Positions 18,961 through 26,974 of a stretch of DNA of 64,000 nucleotides are shown in pieces. The translations under genes and the position numbers were made by a program. This stretch comes from Eubacteriales bacterium (GTDB taxonomy: Bacteria; Bacillota; Clostridia; Oscillospirales; Butyricicoccaceae): NCBI GenBank assembly GCA_030524205.1, contig JAUNGZ010000002.1, positions 62,001-126,000 on the forward strand. The letters are read 5' to 3'. Each line of letters begins with the position of its first letter. The first letter of the stretch is position 1. The notes under the pieces were generated by a model. That model saw nothing but the letters and a program-made list of their open reading frames with translations. It ran no database searches and had not been told where the DNA came from.

Positions 18961-20061
18961 ATGAAAATTCAAGCAGCAGTGGTGCATGAACAGGGCCAGC
19001 CGTTTCAGATCGAGGAGGTCGAGCTTGCCGAGCCGCGGTTCGGCGAGTGCTTGGTCCGCATTACCGCAAGCGGCGTGTGCCACACGGACGAGGTGGCGCA
19101 GCAAGGCTATATTCCGGTGCCGCTGCCGGCCGTGTTCGGGCACGAGGGCTGCGGCGTCGTTGAAAGCGTCGGCCCGGGCGTGACGGACTTTCAGCCCGGC
19201 GACAAGGTGGGCTTTTCCTACGGCTTCTGCGGGCACTGCGAAAACTGCATGTCCGCCCACCAGCACGCCTGCGAAAACTTTAACGCCATCAACTTCGGCG
19301 GCGTGATGCCGGACGGCACCCAGCGCCTTTCGCAAAACGGCAAGCCGCTGTCCTCGTTCTTTGGGCAGTCCTCCTTTGCAACGCATGCCGTCGTCAACCA
19401 AAACAGCATGGTCAAGGTGCCGGACGGCATTGACTTAGCGCTGGCAGGGCCGCTTGGCTGCGGCATCCAGACCGGCGCGGGCGCGGTGCTTAACCGTCTG
19501 CGGCCTAAATTCGGCTCGTCCATCGCGGTGTTCGGCTGCGGCACCGTGGGCATGAGCGCCATCATGGCCGCCCGTATCGTCGGCTGCCAGACCATCATCG
19601 CGGTAGGCGGCAACCCGTCCAGCTTGAAGCTCGCGCTCGAGCTTGGCGCGACGCACGCCATCAACCGCAAGGAAACCGACGACATCGTGGGCGAAATCAA
19701 GAAAATAACGCGCGGCGGCGTGCATTACGCGATCGACACGAGCGGCGTCAGCGATTTTGTGCGCAAGGCGCTGGCCTCCTGCCGGTTCTTGGGCACCGCC
19801 GTGGTGCTGGGCGCGACGGGCGATCTGACCATCAACGTACAGGCCGAGCTGATGGGCGAGGCCAAGAGCCTGATCGGCGTGGTGGAGGGAGACGCGGTTT
19901 CCAAGCTGTTTATCCCCAAGCTGATCGAGTACTACAAGGCCGGGCAGTTCCCGTTCGACCGGCTCATCCGGTTTTATGATTTCAAGGACATCAATCAGGC
20001 GTTCGCTGATTCGCACAGCGGCAAGGTTATCAAGGCTGTGCTGCGGATGACCGCAGAATAA
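18961..20061 (+). CDS. Zinc-dependent alcohol dehydrogenase (aryl/geraniol-alcohol dehydrogenase-like MDR)
   Basis: 366 aa from ATG 18961; an in-frame ATG at 18949 abuts the AAAGG ribosome site, so the second fits better. Catalytic zinc ligands: Cys in SGVCHTDE, GHEGCG and Cys in LGCGIQTGAG. Structural zinc: CGHCENC then Cys seven residues on. NAD motif GCGTVG. The LGCGIQTG feature places it with class-III-like and benzyl/geraniol alcohol dehydrogenases, apart from the sorbitol-type MDRs nearby. It would oxidise a primary alcohol or reduce an aldehyde. It may serve the aldehyde released by the transketolase downstream (inference). Confidence 0.9.
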   Translation: MKIQAAVVHEQGQPFQIEEVELAEPRFGECLVRITASGVCHTDEVAQQGYIPVPLPAVFGHEGCGVVESVGPGVTDFQPGDKVGFSYGFCGHCENCMSAHQHACENFNAINFGGVMPDGTQRLSQNGKPLSSFFGQSSFATHAVVNQNSMVKVPDGIDLALAGPLGCGIQTGAGAVLNRLRPKFGSSIAVFGCGTVGMSAIMAARIVGCQTIIAVGGNPSSLKLALELGATHAINRKETDDIVGEIKKITRGGVHYAIDTSGVSDFVRKALASCRFLGTAVVLGATGDLTINVQAELMGEAKSLIGVVEGDAVSKLFIPKLIEYYKAGQFPFDRLIRFYDFKDINQAFADSHSGKVIKAVLRMTAE

Positions 20062-20091
20062 CCGCCGTCCGCAAAGCGCGCGGCGATATAG

Positions 20092-20132
20092 AAAAAGCAG
20101 GGGAAACGGAAAAACCGTTTCCCCTGCCGTTT
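20092..20132. terminator. Bidirectional terminator between convergent genes
   Basis: GCAGGGGAAACGG / CCGTTTCCCCTGC stem. T run CGTTTTG on the plus side and CTTTTTC on the minus side, serving the dehydrogenase and the small membrane protein. Confidence 0.85.
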
Positions 20133-20154
20133 TGATGACGAAAGTGGAAAGCGA

Positions 20155-20598
20155 TTATCCGCGCTGCGCCGCAATCGCGCGGTAGAGCGCGTCCCGGTTG
20201 CCCAGATTGCGCAGCACCACGCTTGAGCGGGCGTCGCCTCCGTCCAGAAACAGGACGCGGTTTTGCACCACGTTTGCCAGCTTGCGGTGCGGCAGGTCGA
20301 ACGCCTTGCCGCCCGACACGCCGAAGGTGCGGCGGTTGGTGACCAGCACGCAGGAATCCCGCACCTGCGCGAGCGCGCGCGCCGCGTCCACCATCATCCA
20401 CATCGCCAGCAGGTTGGTGAGCAGCACGACAAAAACCGCGTGCCGGAACACCCGCCCCACGATCAGCGCCGCGACTGCCACGGCGAAAAACAGGCACATG
20501 TTTGCCGCGCAGGTGAAACGCGCGGTTTCCAAGACCTGTTCGCCCGGCCGCAGCTGCGCCCGGAGTTCTTCCAGCTTTTTTTCTTTTTGTGCTTTCAT
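20155..20598 (-). CDS. Small membrane protein with PH-like (bPH) C-terminal domain, function unknown
   Basis: 147 aa from ATG 20598 (AGGAACC just upstream). A charged N-terminus and RPGEQVLETARFTCAAN lead into two hydrophobic helices (about 33-52 and 57-75). The C-terminal half (DSCVLVTNRRTFGVSG, KAFDLPHRKLANVVQ) resembles bacterial PH-like domains that follow short transmembrane hairpins. No specific role can be assigned. It is transcribed against its neighbours and not part of the sugar operons. Confidence 0.7.
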   Translation of the reverse strand: MKAQKEKKLEELRAQLRPGEQVLETARFTCAANMCLFFAVAVAALIVGRVFRHAVFVVLLTNLLAMWMMVDAARALAQVRDSCVLVTNRRTFGVSGGKAFDLPHRKLANVVQNRVLFLDGGDARSSVVLRNLGNRDALYRAIAAQRG

Positions 20599-20922
20599 GC
20601 CCGGTTCCTCCCTTTTCGGTACAATGATTTTGTTCCAAGCAAAGCGCGCTTTACTGCGGGGGAAAAGGCGGATGCGCCACGCATAACGCTTATATAGTAG
20701 GTATGATAACACAACGCCGGCGGTAAGTCCAGACGGCGCGGGGCGCCGCAGCGTAGAAAAAACAGGGCAAAATTTTATAGGCCAAAAAGGGACAGAAACC
20801 TGCGGCATCCTGTCTGAAACGAAGTTGACGGCGCAGTAAAGCCGCCTGTAAGATGAAGCATAACGGGGGCGCGCTCTCCGTGGAAAACTGCAATGCACGG
20901 CAAATAAAGGAGGCTGTTTTGG
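20599..20922. other. Intergenic region between divergent genes
   Basis: 324 bases with no convincing gene. It holds the ribosome site of the minus-strand protein, an AT-rich stretch around 20690 (TATATAG) that may be its promoter, and the plus-strand promoter described at 20825. Confidence 0.6.
20825..20854 (+). promoter_or_regulatory. Promoter for the 20923 dehydrogenase
   Basis: TTGACG (20825-20830), 18 bases, TAAGAT (20849-20854). AAAGGAGG follows before the ATG at 20923. Confidence 0.65.
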
Positions 20923-21990
20923 ATGAAAACACTGTGTGGCGTGCGCGTTGGCGATATGAAGGACCCAAATCCGGAGACAAGGGGCAAGATTGCGCTGCTC
21001 GATCTGCCGTTCCCCGCGATGGGGCCGCAGGATGTGCGCATCAAGGTCGCGTACTGCGCGATCTGCGGCTCCGACCCGCACTGCGTGGGCGGCTGCTTCG
21101 GGCAGGAGCAGGGCTCGACCGAGCCGATCCCGCTGGGACATGAGATTTCGGGCGTCGTGCTCGAGCTGGGGCCGGAGGCCAATCACAAGGGCCTCAAGGT
21201 GGGCGACCGTGTGGCGGGCAATTTCCTGCGTTTCTGCGGCGGCTGCTACTACTGCCAAAACGGCCAGCAGCAATTCTGCGAAAACGCGCAGGCTTACAAC
21301 CGGCCCGGCTACGCGCCCGAGCTGATTTGGCACGAGGATCAGGTTTACAAGCTGCCGGACGAAATCAGCCTGAAGGAAGGCTGCCTTCTGGAGCCGATGT
21401 CGATCATCATCCGCATGATGGACAAGGCGCAGATGAAAGCGGGCATGCGGGTGTGCGTGTGCGGCGGCGGTCCGATCGGCCTGCTCGCGCTGCAAACCTT
21501 CCGCCTGTACGGCGCGACCGCGCTGACCATGATCGAGCCGATCGCCGACCGCCGCGCGCTGGCCGCCGAGCTGGGCGCAGAGTTCCTGATCGATCCGTCG
21601 AGCGAAAGCGTCGTCGACCGCGCGATGGAGCTGACCGACGGCCGAGGCTACGACGTTGTGCTCGACTGCTCGGGCTCGGTGCGCGCGGTGACCGCGCTGC
21701 CCGACGTCACGGCCAAGTGCGGCATGCTGATTTACGGCGCGCAGTATCCGAACGACTATGAGCTGCCGTTCAATATCTCGAAGTACTGCTATTTCAACGA
21801 AATCACCGTGACCGGCGTCATGGTCGCGCCGTACGCCTACCCGCGCGCGCTGCAAATGCTGCCGCGTCTCAACCTTAAATGCCTGACCGAGACCGTCTTT
21901 GATCTCGACGACGCAATCGCGGCGTTTGACGCGCAGCTCAGCGGCAAGCACCCCAAAATCCTCATCAAGTGCAATCCCGATCTGGAATGA
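20923..21990 (+). CDS. Zinc-dependent medium-chain dehydrogenase (polyol dehydrogenase-like)
   Basis: 355 aa. Catalytic zinc: CAICGSDPH, GHEISG and Glu in LEPMSIIIR. Structural zinc: CGGCYYC then Cys seven residues on. Coenzyme motif CGGGPIG, with the downstream acidic residue in MIEPIADR suggesting NAD. A sorbitol/butanediol-dehydrogenase-type MDR, full length. It has its own promoter and a strong terminator, and stands directly before the second transketolase operon. I infer that it produces a ketose from a polyol for that pathway. Confidence 0.9.
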   Translation: MKTLCGVRVGDMKDPNPETRGKIALLDLPFPAMGPQDVRIKVAYCAICGSDPHCVGGCFGQEQGSTEPIPLGHEISGVVLELGPEANHKGLKVGDRVAGNFLRFCGGCYYCQNGQQQFCENAQAYNRPGYAPELIWHEDQVYKLPDEISLKEGCLLEPMSIIIRMMDKAQMKAGMRVCVCGGGPIGLLALQTFRLYGATALTMIEPIADRRALAAELGAEFLIDPSSESVVDRAMELTDGRGYDVVLDCSGSVRAVTALPDVTAKCGMLIYGAQYPNDYELPFNISKYCYFNEITVTGVMVAPYAYPRALQMLPRLNLKCLTETVFDLDDAIAAFDAQLSGKHPKILIKCNPDLE

Positions 21991-22008
21991 ATTTGCCCCC
22001 CTTCTTCT

Positions 22009-22047
22009 GCGGCGGCCGGAGACAAACGTCTCCGGCCGCCGCTTTTT
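22009..22047 (+). terminator. Terminator after the 20923 dehydrogenase
   Basis: Perfect 15 bp stem GCGGCGGCCGGAGAC / GTCTCCGGCCGCCGC with an AAAC loop and TTTTT. Confidence 0.93.
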
Positions 22048-22105
22048 CGGTTCGGCGCGGGCCGGTCGGCAAAAGACGGTATGTGCAAAAAGCCCTGCCT
22101 GAAAA

Positions 22106-22122
22106 TTGTGCATAATGCACAA
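22106..22122. promoter_or_regulatory. Perfect 17 bp palindromic operator
   Basis: TTGTGCATAATGCACAA is symmetric about its central base. It lies 62 bases upstream of the -35 element and has the size of a LacI/GntR-type or activator site. The bound regulator is not known; none of that class is adjacent. Confidence 0.6.
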
Positions 22123-22183
22123 CATACGCGCGGCGGGCAGCTGATTTTGGACAGAAAATGCAATTTCGTGTCCGGAAGACCGG

Positions 22184-22212
22184 CAGACAAAGCCCTTCAT
22201 CTGTCGTATGAT
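22184..22212 (+). promoter_or_regulatory. Promoter of the second transketolase operon
   Basis: CAGACA (22184-22189), 17 bases, TATGAT (22207-22212). The weak -35 suggests activator dependence. The leader to the ATG is about 150 bases. Confidence 0.5.
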
Positions 22213-22263
22213 GCTAACCAGAGGAAACAAACCCGCAGGCATATGGTAAAAATAGACAAAGCA

Positions 22264-22310
22264 TTGACAAAAAATCTGCGTTTAGGGGAAGAACGCCGTT
22301 TTATTGTCAA
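22264..22310. repeat. Inverted arms TTGACAA ... TTGTCAA in the leader
   Basis: Two perfect 7 bp arms separated by 33 bases, downstream of the predicted start of transcription. They could be half-sites for a regulator or the base of an mRNA stem. TTGACA alone also resembles a -35, but no -10 lies 16-18 bases after it. Confidence 0.4.
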
Positions 22311-22369
22311 TACGGCTGTCGAAAAGTTTGCAGCGTGTTGATCCGAACCCAAAATCCGAGGAGGTATGT

Positions 22370-23224
22370 ATGATGGCAGACAAACAGGAAGTTTTGCGTT
22401 TGACCGATCTGGCGTATGAAATGCGCCGGAAGCTGATCAATCTGTGCGGCGTATACGACGGGGCGGTGCATATCGGCGGCGATCTGTCGATGACCGATCT
22501 GCTGATCGGGCTGTTTCACCACGGGCTGAACGTCGACCCGGGCGATATTCAAAATCCGAAGCGCGACCGCTTCATTCTCAGCAAAGGCCACGGCGCGGTG
22601 TGCATGTACATCGCCATGGCGATGCGCGGCTTTTTTGATTACGACGAGATCGTGCGCACCTACGGCCAGCTCGGCAGCGCGTACGGTATGCATCCCTGCA
22701 AGGTGCAGCTGCCGGGCGTCGAGTGCTCGTCCGGTTCGCTGGGGCAGGGGCTTGCCATGGCGGTCGGCATGGCAATTTCGGCCAAGACCAGAGGCGAGAG
22801 CCACCGCGTCGTCTGCATGCTGGGCGACGGCGAAACCTGCGAGGGCTCGGTGTGGGAAGCGGCGCTGTCCGCCCGGTCGTACAAGCTGGGCAATCTGGTC
22901 GCGGTGATCGACCGCAACAAGCAGATAATGTGCAGCCACACGGAGGAGATCACCGTAATGGAGCCTTACGCGGACAAGTGGAAGGCGTTCGGCTGGAACG
23001 TGATCGAGATCGACGGGCACGATATGAACGCCATCGTCGACGCGCTCGACAGTCTGCCGCCCACGTCCTCGCTGCGGCCGACGGCGATCGTCGCGCACAC
23101 GCTTAAGGGCAAGGGCGTCGACTTTATGGAAAGCGTGGTCGGCTGGCACGCCGGCAGCCTGAACGAAGAGGATTTCAAGCAGGCGCTCAAGGATCTTGCA
23201 AAAAATTACGGTAAGGAGGCATAA
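22370..23224 (+). CDS. Transketolase, N-terminal (TPP-binding) subunit, second copy
   Basis: 284 aa. Two adjacent ATGs (22370, 22373) follow GAGGAGG; the second has the better spacing. Complete N-terminal half: SKGHGAVCMY and GMHP (His residues near the TPP site), the SSGSLGQGLAMAVGMA loop, and GDGETCEGSVWEA with DRN as the TPP/Mg motif. It pairs with the C-terminal subunit three bases downstream. Compared with the copy at the left edge it shares only family motifs, so the two are old paralogues and not a recent duplication. Its partner has unusual substitutions at the sugar-binding site. Confidence 0.93.
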   Translation: MMADKQEVLRLTDLAYEMRRKLINLCGVYDGAVHIGGDLSMTDLLIGLFHHGLNVDPGDIQNPKRDRFILSKGHGAVCMYIAMAMRGFFDYDEIVRTYGQLGSAYGMHPCKVQLPGVECSSGSLGQGLAMAVGMAISAKTRGESHRVVCMLGDGETCEGSVWEAALSARSYKLGNLVAVIDRNKQIMCSHTEEITVMEPYADKWKAFGWNVIEIDGHDMNAIVDALDSLPPTSSLRPTAIVAHTLKGKGVDFMESVVGWHAGSLNEEDFKQALKDLAKNYGKEA

Positions 23225-23227
23225 ACG

Positions 23228-24178
23228 ATGGCTGGTTCTTTCAATTTCGGAGAATGGATTTCGGCGCGCAGCGTGATCGGCGACGCCCTGCATGAAATCG
23301 GCGAGACAAACGATAAGCTGTTCGTCTGCACGCCCGACGTCGGCATGAACCTGAAGCAGTTCCGGCAGGACTTCCCGGACCGCTACATCGACGTCGGCAT
23401 CGCCGAGCAGAACTGCGTCGGCGTGGCGGCGGGGCTGGCGCTTGAGGGCAACATCCCGGTCATCATGGGTATGCTGCCGTTCCTGTCGATGCGCGCCTGC
23501 GAGCAGGTGCGCACGGCGGTCTGCTATCAGAACCTGCCCGTCCGCATTATCGGCACGGGCGGCGGCCTGACCTCGGGCGGCGGCTCGACGCACAATGCGA
23601 TGGAGGATATCGCCATCGTCAAGTCGATGGTCAACATGACCGTCCTCTCCATCTGCGATCCCAACATGATCCGCGATATCCTCCATCTGTCGATGGACTA
23701 TCCGGGACCGATGTACATCCGTTTGGCGCAGGGCAAAAAGGACCGTCAGCTGTACGAGCCGGGCACGGTCAAGTTTTCGATCGGCGGCAGCGTGACCGCG
23801 CGCGGCGGCAAGGACGCCGCCATCCTCGCCCACGGCGAAATGGTCGGCGAGGCGCTCGACGCCGCCGAGGAGCTGGCCAAGGACGGCATCGACGTGCGCG
23901 TGATCGACATGTACACCGTCAAGCCCTTCGACGAAGCCGCGGTGCGCCGCGCCGTCGAGGAAACCGGCAACATCGTCGTATGGGAGGATCACCTGATGAG
24001 CGGCGGTTTGGCCAGCTCGATCTCTGACTTTTTCGTCGATAACGCGATCCGGCCGAAGCACTTCAAGCGGTTCGGCATTCCGCAGGTCTACGCGGGCTTC
24101 GGCAGCGGCGAGGAGCTGCGCAAAAAGTACGGCTACGATATCGCGGACGTTACCAAGGCGATTCGGGATATGGTGTGA
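23228..24178 (+). CDS. Transketolase, C-terminal subunit, second copy, with altered substrate-phosphate site
   Basis: 316 aa. The catalytic Glu is kept (VGIAEQNCVG). By hand alignment to E. coli TktA, Arg358 is kept (SARSVIG), but Ser385 is lost (CTPDVGMNL), His461 becomes Gly (GTGGG for THDS) and Arg520 becomes Gln (IRLAQGK for ILSRQ). His473 remains (STHN). Three of four residues that bind the sugar phosphate are therefore gone, whereas the first copy (445-1410) keeps all four. It may accept an unphosphorylated or otherwise substituted sugar. Neighbours are MDR dehydrogenases and a sugar symporter, with no kinase. The fold call is secure; the substrate claim is inference. Confidence 0.92.
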   Translation: MAGSFNFGEWISARSVIGDALHEIGETNDKLFVCTPDVGMNLKQFRQDFPDRYIDVGIAEQNCVGVAAGLALEGNIPVIMGMLPFLSMRACEQVRTAVCYQNLPVRIIGTGGGLTSGGGSTHNAMEDIAIVKSMVNMTVLSICDPNMIRDILHLSMDYPGPMYIRLAQGKKDRQLYEPGTVKFSIGGSVTARGGKDAAILAHGEMVGEALDAAEELAKDGIDVRVIDMYTVKPFDEAAVRRAVEETGNIVVWEDHLMSGGLASSISDFFVDNAIRPKHFKRFGIPQVYAGFGSGEELRKKYGYDIADVTKAIRDMV

Positions 24179-24222
24179 CCGAAAGACAGAAATAAACGGG
24201 ACACAAAGAAAGGGGAACCGTA

Positions 24223-25605
24223 ATGAGCACTGCACCTGCGACAGTCAACGAATATACCAAGCTGAGCGTTCCCAAAAAGATCGGTTATGCCTGCGGCGAT
24301 TTCGCTTGTAATATGAGCTGGTCGCTGATCGGGTCCTATCTGGTTTTCTTCCTGACCGACGTGGCGCTGATCAACGCCACGGTAGTCGGTCTGGTCATCT
24401 TCATTTCCAAGTTCTGGGACGCCGTCAACGACCCGATTATCGGCTCGCTGGCCGACCATACCCACTCCCGCTGGGGCCGCTACCGTCCGTGGGTCATGTT
24501 TGCGTTCGTGCCCATGCTGATTTTCAACGTACTGACCTTTACCACCAACCTCGGCTGGTCGGAAACCGCGCGCACGTGGTGGGGCCTTGGCATGTACTTC
24601 ATTCTGGTGCTGCTGTACACGATGGTCAACGTCACCTATTCGGCGATGCCCGCCATGATGACTCGCGACACCGAAACGCGCTCCGGCCTGTCCAGCTTCC
24701 GCATGACGGGCGCGTTCCTCGCGATGACCGTGCTGTCGTTCGCGACGCTGCGCATCGTCAACGCCATGGGCGGCGGCGTCAGCGGCTACCGCAACGCGGC
24801 GATCGTATTCTCGCTTTTGGCCGTGCCCTTCTTCCTGATCACCATTCTGTCGACCAAGGAGGTCGTCACGGTGGACGACGCCAAGACGGAAAAGGTTTCC
24901 TTCATCCAGCAGTTCAAGGTGCTCAAGGGAAACTGGCCGGTTATCCAGCTCGCCGTCGCCTACCTCGGCTGGGGCATCATTCAGGGCGGCATGACCTTCC
25001 GCCTGTACTTCTGCACCTATAACGCGGGCAACGACCTGCTGTATGCAAACACGCAGACCCTGTGGTCGGTCATGGGCATGCTCGGCGCGTTTTCGGTCAG
25101 CTATTTGGTCACCCGCGTCAAGAATAAGGGCACGCTCGGCGGCGTCGCGTTCACGCTGATCGCGGTCTGCTCCATTATTTCCAACTTCCTGCCGATCACC
25201 ACGCCGGCCGGTCAGGCGGTTTACTATGTGATGAACGCGGGCGTGGGCTTCGGCTCCGGCATGATGCTGGGCAACGTGTTCGGCATGATGCCCGACACAG
25301 CCGAGTACACCTATCATAAATACGGCGTTTACTGCGCGGGCTTTTTGTCCACCTTCATCAACTTTATGCTCAAGGTCGGTCAGGCCATCTCGATCGCGGG
25401 CGCCGCGGCGCTGCTCGACGCGCTGGGCTATGTCGCGGGCGCGGCGCAGAACTCCACGGTGCTGTTCGCCATGAACTTCGGCTCGCATATGTTCATCGGC
25501 CTGTGTTCGATCGTGTGCGCCGTCGCCATGTTCTCTTACAAGCTGGATAAGGCCGCCTACACGCGCATCGTATCCGAGCTGCGCGACCGCGGCATGGCAA
25601 ACTGA
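24223..25605 (+). CDS. GPH-family sugar:cation symporter (MelB/XynB-like)
   Basis: 460 aa with about 12 hydrophobic helices. Family hallmarks: KIGYACGDFACNMSW near the N-terminus, the DAVNDPIIGSLADHTHSRWGRYRPW loop region (about 65-95, with the cation-binding Asp residues), and a FG-MMPDTAEYTYHKYG-type segment near residue 360. It imports a sugar, glycoside or polyol with Na+ or H+. The sugar arrives unphosphorylated, and with no kinase in the operon this fits the idea that the transketolase handles a free ketose. It starts 44 bases after the transketolase. Confidence 0.92.
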   Translation: MSTAPATVNEYTKLSVPKKIGYACGDFACNMSWSLIGSYLVFFLTDVALINATVVGLVIFISKFWDAVNDPIIGSLADHTHSRWGRYRPWVMFAFVPMLIFNVLTFTTNLGWSETARTWWGLGMYFILVLLYTMVNVTYSAMPAMMTRDTETRSGLSSFRMTGAFLAMTVLSFATLRIVNAMGGGVSGYRNAAIVFSLLAVPFFLITILSTKEVVTVDDAKTEKVSFIQQFKVLKGNWPVIQLAVAYLGWGIIQGGMTFRLYFCTYNAGNDLLYANTQTLWSVMGMLGAFSVSYLVTRVKNKGTLGGVAFTLIAVCSIISNFLPITTPAGQAVYYVMNAGVGFGSGMMLGNVFGMMPDTAEYTYHKYGVYCAGFLSTFINFMLKVGQAISIAGAAALLDALGYVAGAAQNSTVLFAMNFGSHMFIGLCSIVCAVAMFSYKLDKAAYTRIVSELRDRGMAN

Positions 25606-25652
25606 ACGCTTTTTGACCGTTCCCCGTTTACTACCGGAAAGGATGATTTATA

Positions 25653-26672
25653 ATGGCAAAGATGAAGCAGCTTTGGTGGCTGGATCAAGATAAGATCGAC
25701 CTGATCGACGTCGATATCCCCGCGGTGGGGCCGGGCGAGGTCAAGGTCAAAATCGCTTACGCCGCGCTCTGCGCGACCGATGTGCATATGGTCACGATGG
25801 GCGTGATGGGCAGCAAGCCGCCCGCGCCGCTCGGCCACGAAGCGGCGGGCACCATCGTCGAGCTGAGCCCCGAAGCCGAGGCCGCGGGCTATAAGGTGGG
25901 CGATAAGGTGACGATGTTCCCCGTGTCCCACTGCGGCGAGTGCGAATGGTGCAAAAGGGGCATGACGCAGTACTGCATCAATTCCAAGCCGACCGGCGCG
26001 TTCGCGGAATATGTCGTTACCGACGTTAAAACCATCTATAAGCTGCCCGATAACGTCGAACTGCGCGATTACGCGATCGTTGAGCCGACCAACTGCTGCC
26101 TGCGCGCGATGGACCTCGCGCCCATCCGCCACGGCGCGACCGTATGCGTCGCGGGCGTGGGCGGCATCGGCTCGATTATGCTCAATCAGGTGCTGCTTTC
26201 GGGCGCGGCGCGCATCACGGTGATCGACCCGGTGCCTGAAAAGCGCGAGCTGGCGCTTTCGATGGGCGCGCAGTACGCGATCGACCCGTTCGCGGAGGAC
26301 GCGGTCGCGCGTGCGATGGAGATCACAGACGGTCTGGGCTTTGACTACGTGTTCGAGATGTCCGGCTCGCCCAAGGCGGCCGAGACCCCGCTCAAGATTT
26401 TAGCGCGCTGCGGCACCGCCGTTTATTTCGCGGTGTTCCCGCCCAAATTCGAGATGCCGCTCAACCTGCACGAGCTGTACATGAAGGAGGGCCGCATCCA
26501 AACGGTGTTTACCACCACCACGATCATGAACCGCTCGATCAACATGATCGAACGCATGCAGACCGATAAGATCATCGGCAAAATCATGCCGCTTAGCGAA
26601 GCGGTCGAGAGCTTTGAGGTGTTCAAGACCGCCAAGTACCCCAAGATTCTGCTCGATTGCAGCAAGCCGTAA
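25653..26672 (+). CDS. Zinc-dependent medium-chain dehydrogenase, last gene of the transketolase operon
   Basis: 339 aa. Catalytic zinc: Cys in AALCATDVH, GHEAAG and Glu in VEPTNCCLRA. Structural zinc: CGECEWC then Cys seven residues on. Coenzyme motif GVGGIG with Asp in TVIDPVPEKR. Related to the 20923 and 28428 genes. As the only oxidoreductase in the operon with the transketolase and transporter, it is the best candidate for the first step, oxidation of an imported polyol to a ketose. A strong terminator follows 8 bases later. Confidence 0.9.
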   Translation: MAKMKQLWWLDQDKIDLIDVDIPAVGPGEVKVKIAYAALCATDVHMVTMGVMGSKPPAPLGHEAAGTIVELSPEAEAAGYKVGDKVTMFPVSHCGECEWCKRGMTQYCINSKPTGAFAEYVVTDVKTIYKLPDNVELRDYAIVEPTNCCLRAMDLAPIRHGATVCVAGVGGIGSIMLNQVLLSGAARITVIDPVPEKRELALSMGAQYAIDPFAEDAVARAMEITDGLGFDYVFEMSGSPKAAETPLKILARCGTAVYFAVFPPKFEMPLNLHELYMKEGRIQTVFTTTTIMNRSINMIERMQTDKIIGKIMPLSEAVESFEVFKTAKYPKILLDCSKP

Positions 26673-26679
26673 GAGATTT

Positions 26680-26716
26680 AAAGAGCCTGCTTCCGAAAGG
26701 AAGCAGGCTCTTTTTT
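26680..26716 (+). terminator. Terminator of the second transketolase operon
   Basis: Perfect 14 bp stem AAGAGCCTGCTTCC / GGAAGCAGGCTCTT with a GAAA tetraloop and T run. Confidence 0.93.
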
Positions 26717-26974
26717 GCGCGCAGGGACAATGTACGCCTGATGTGGCAAATCAGACAAACCGCGCGCCGCAAAAATAAAGAGATTGAACAGATATCGGAC
26801 GAAAACGCAGGTTTTAGCATTTTATCCATCCGGCGGTTTGCCGCACGCGGAGTCAAAGATTCTCCTGCCCGGCGGCCGCGCGCCAATAAAATCCTAGTTG
26901 CGGCAACCAAACCATGTGGAGAGGCGCGCAAAAATGTTGTCTAATAGTAACATCAAAAAAGGAGGCGGGAAGAA
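26717..26974 (+). other. Upstream region of the hexuronate operon
   Basis: About 260 bases without a gene. I see no convincing -35/-10 pair. An imperfect inverted repeat, ATGTTGTCTAATAGTAACAT (26934-26953), lies just before the AAAGGAGG ribosome site and is a possible operator. Confidence 0.45.

Larger units (their letters stand above)
22048..22369 (+). other. Long regulatory leader before the second transketolase operon
   Basis: About 320 bases with no gene but several sites: a 17 bp palindrome, a promoter, and widely spaced inverted arms (see the next three entries). The region is markedly more AT-rich than its flanks, as expected for a controlled promoter. Confidence 0.6.

Noticed and set aside
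22264..22292. TTGACA at 22264 as the -35 of the transketolase operon
   Set aside because: No -10-like hexamer lies 16-18 bases downstream; CAGACA/TATGAT at 22184-22212 is better.
22370..25605. Sulfoquinovose sulfo-transketolase pathway (split transketolase plus GPH transporter)
   Set aside because: No sulfolactaldehyde enzyme, sulfo-sugar isomerase or sulfoquinovosidase is present, and the MDR genes do not fit; only the altered transketolase site is reminiscent.
26657..26944. 95-codon plus-strand ORF after the MDR gene
   Set aside because: It reads through the strong terminator at 26680 and has no ribosome site.
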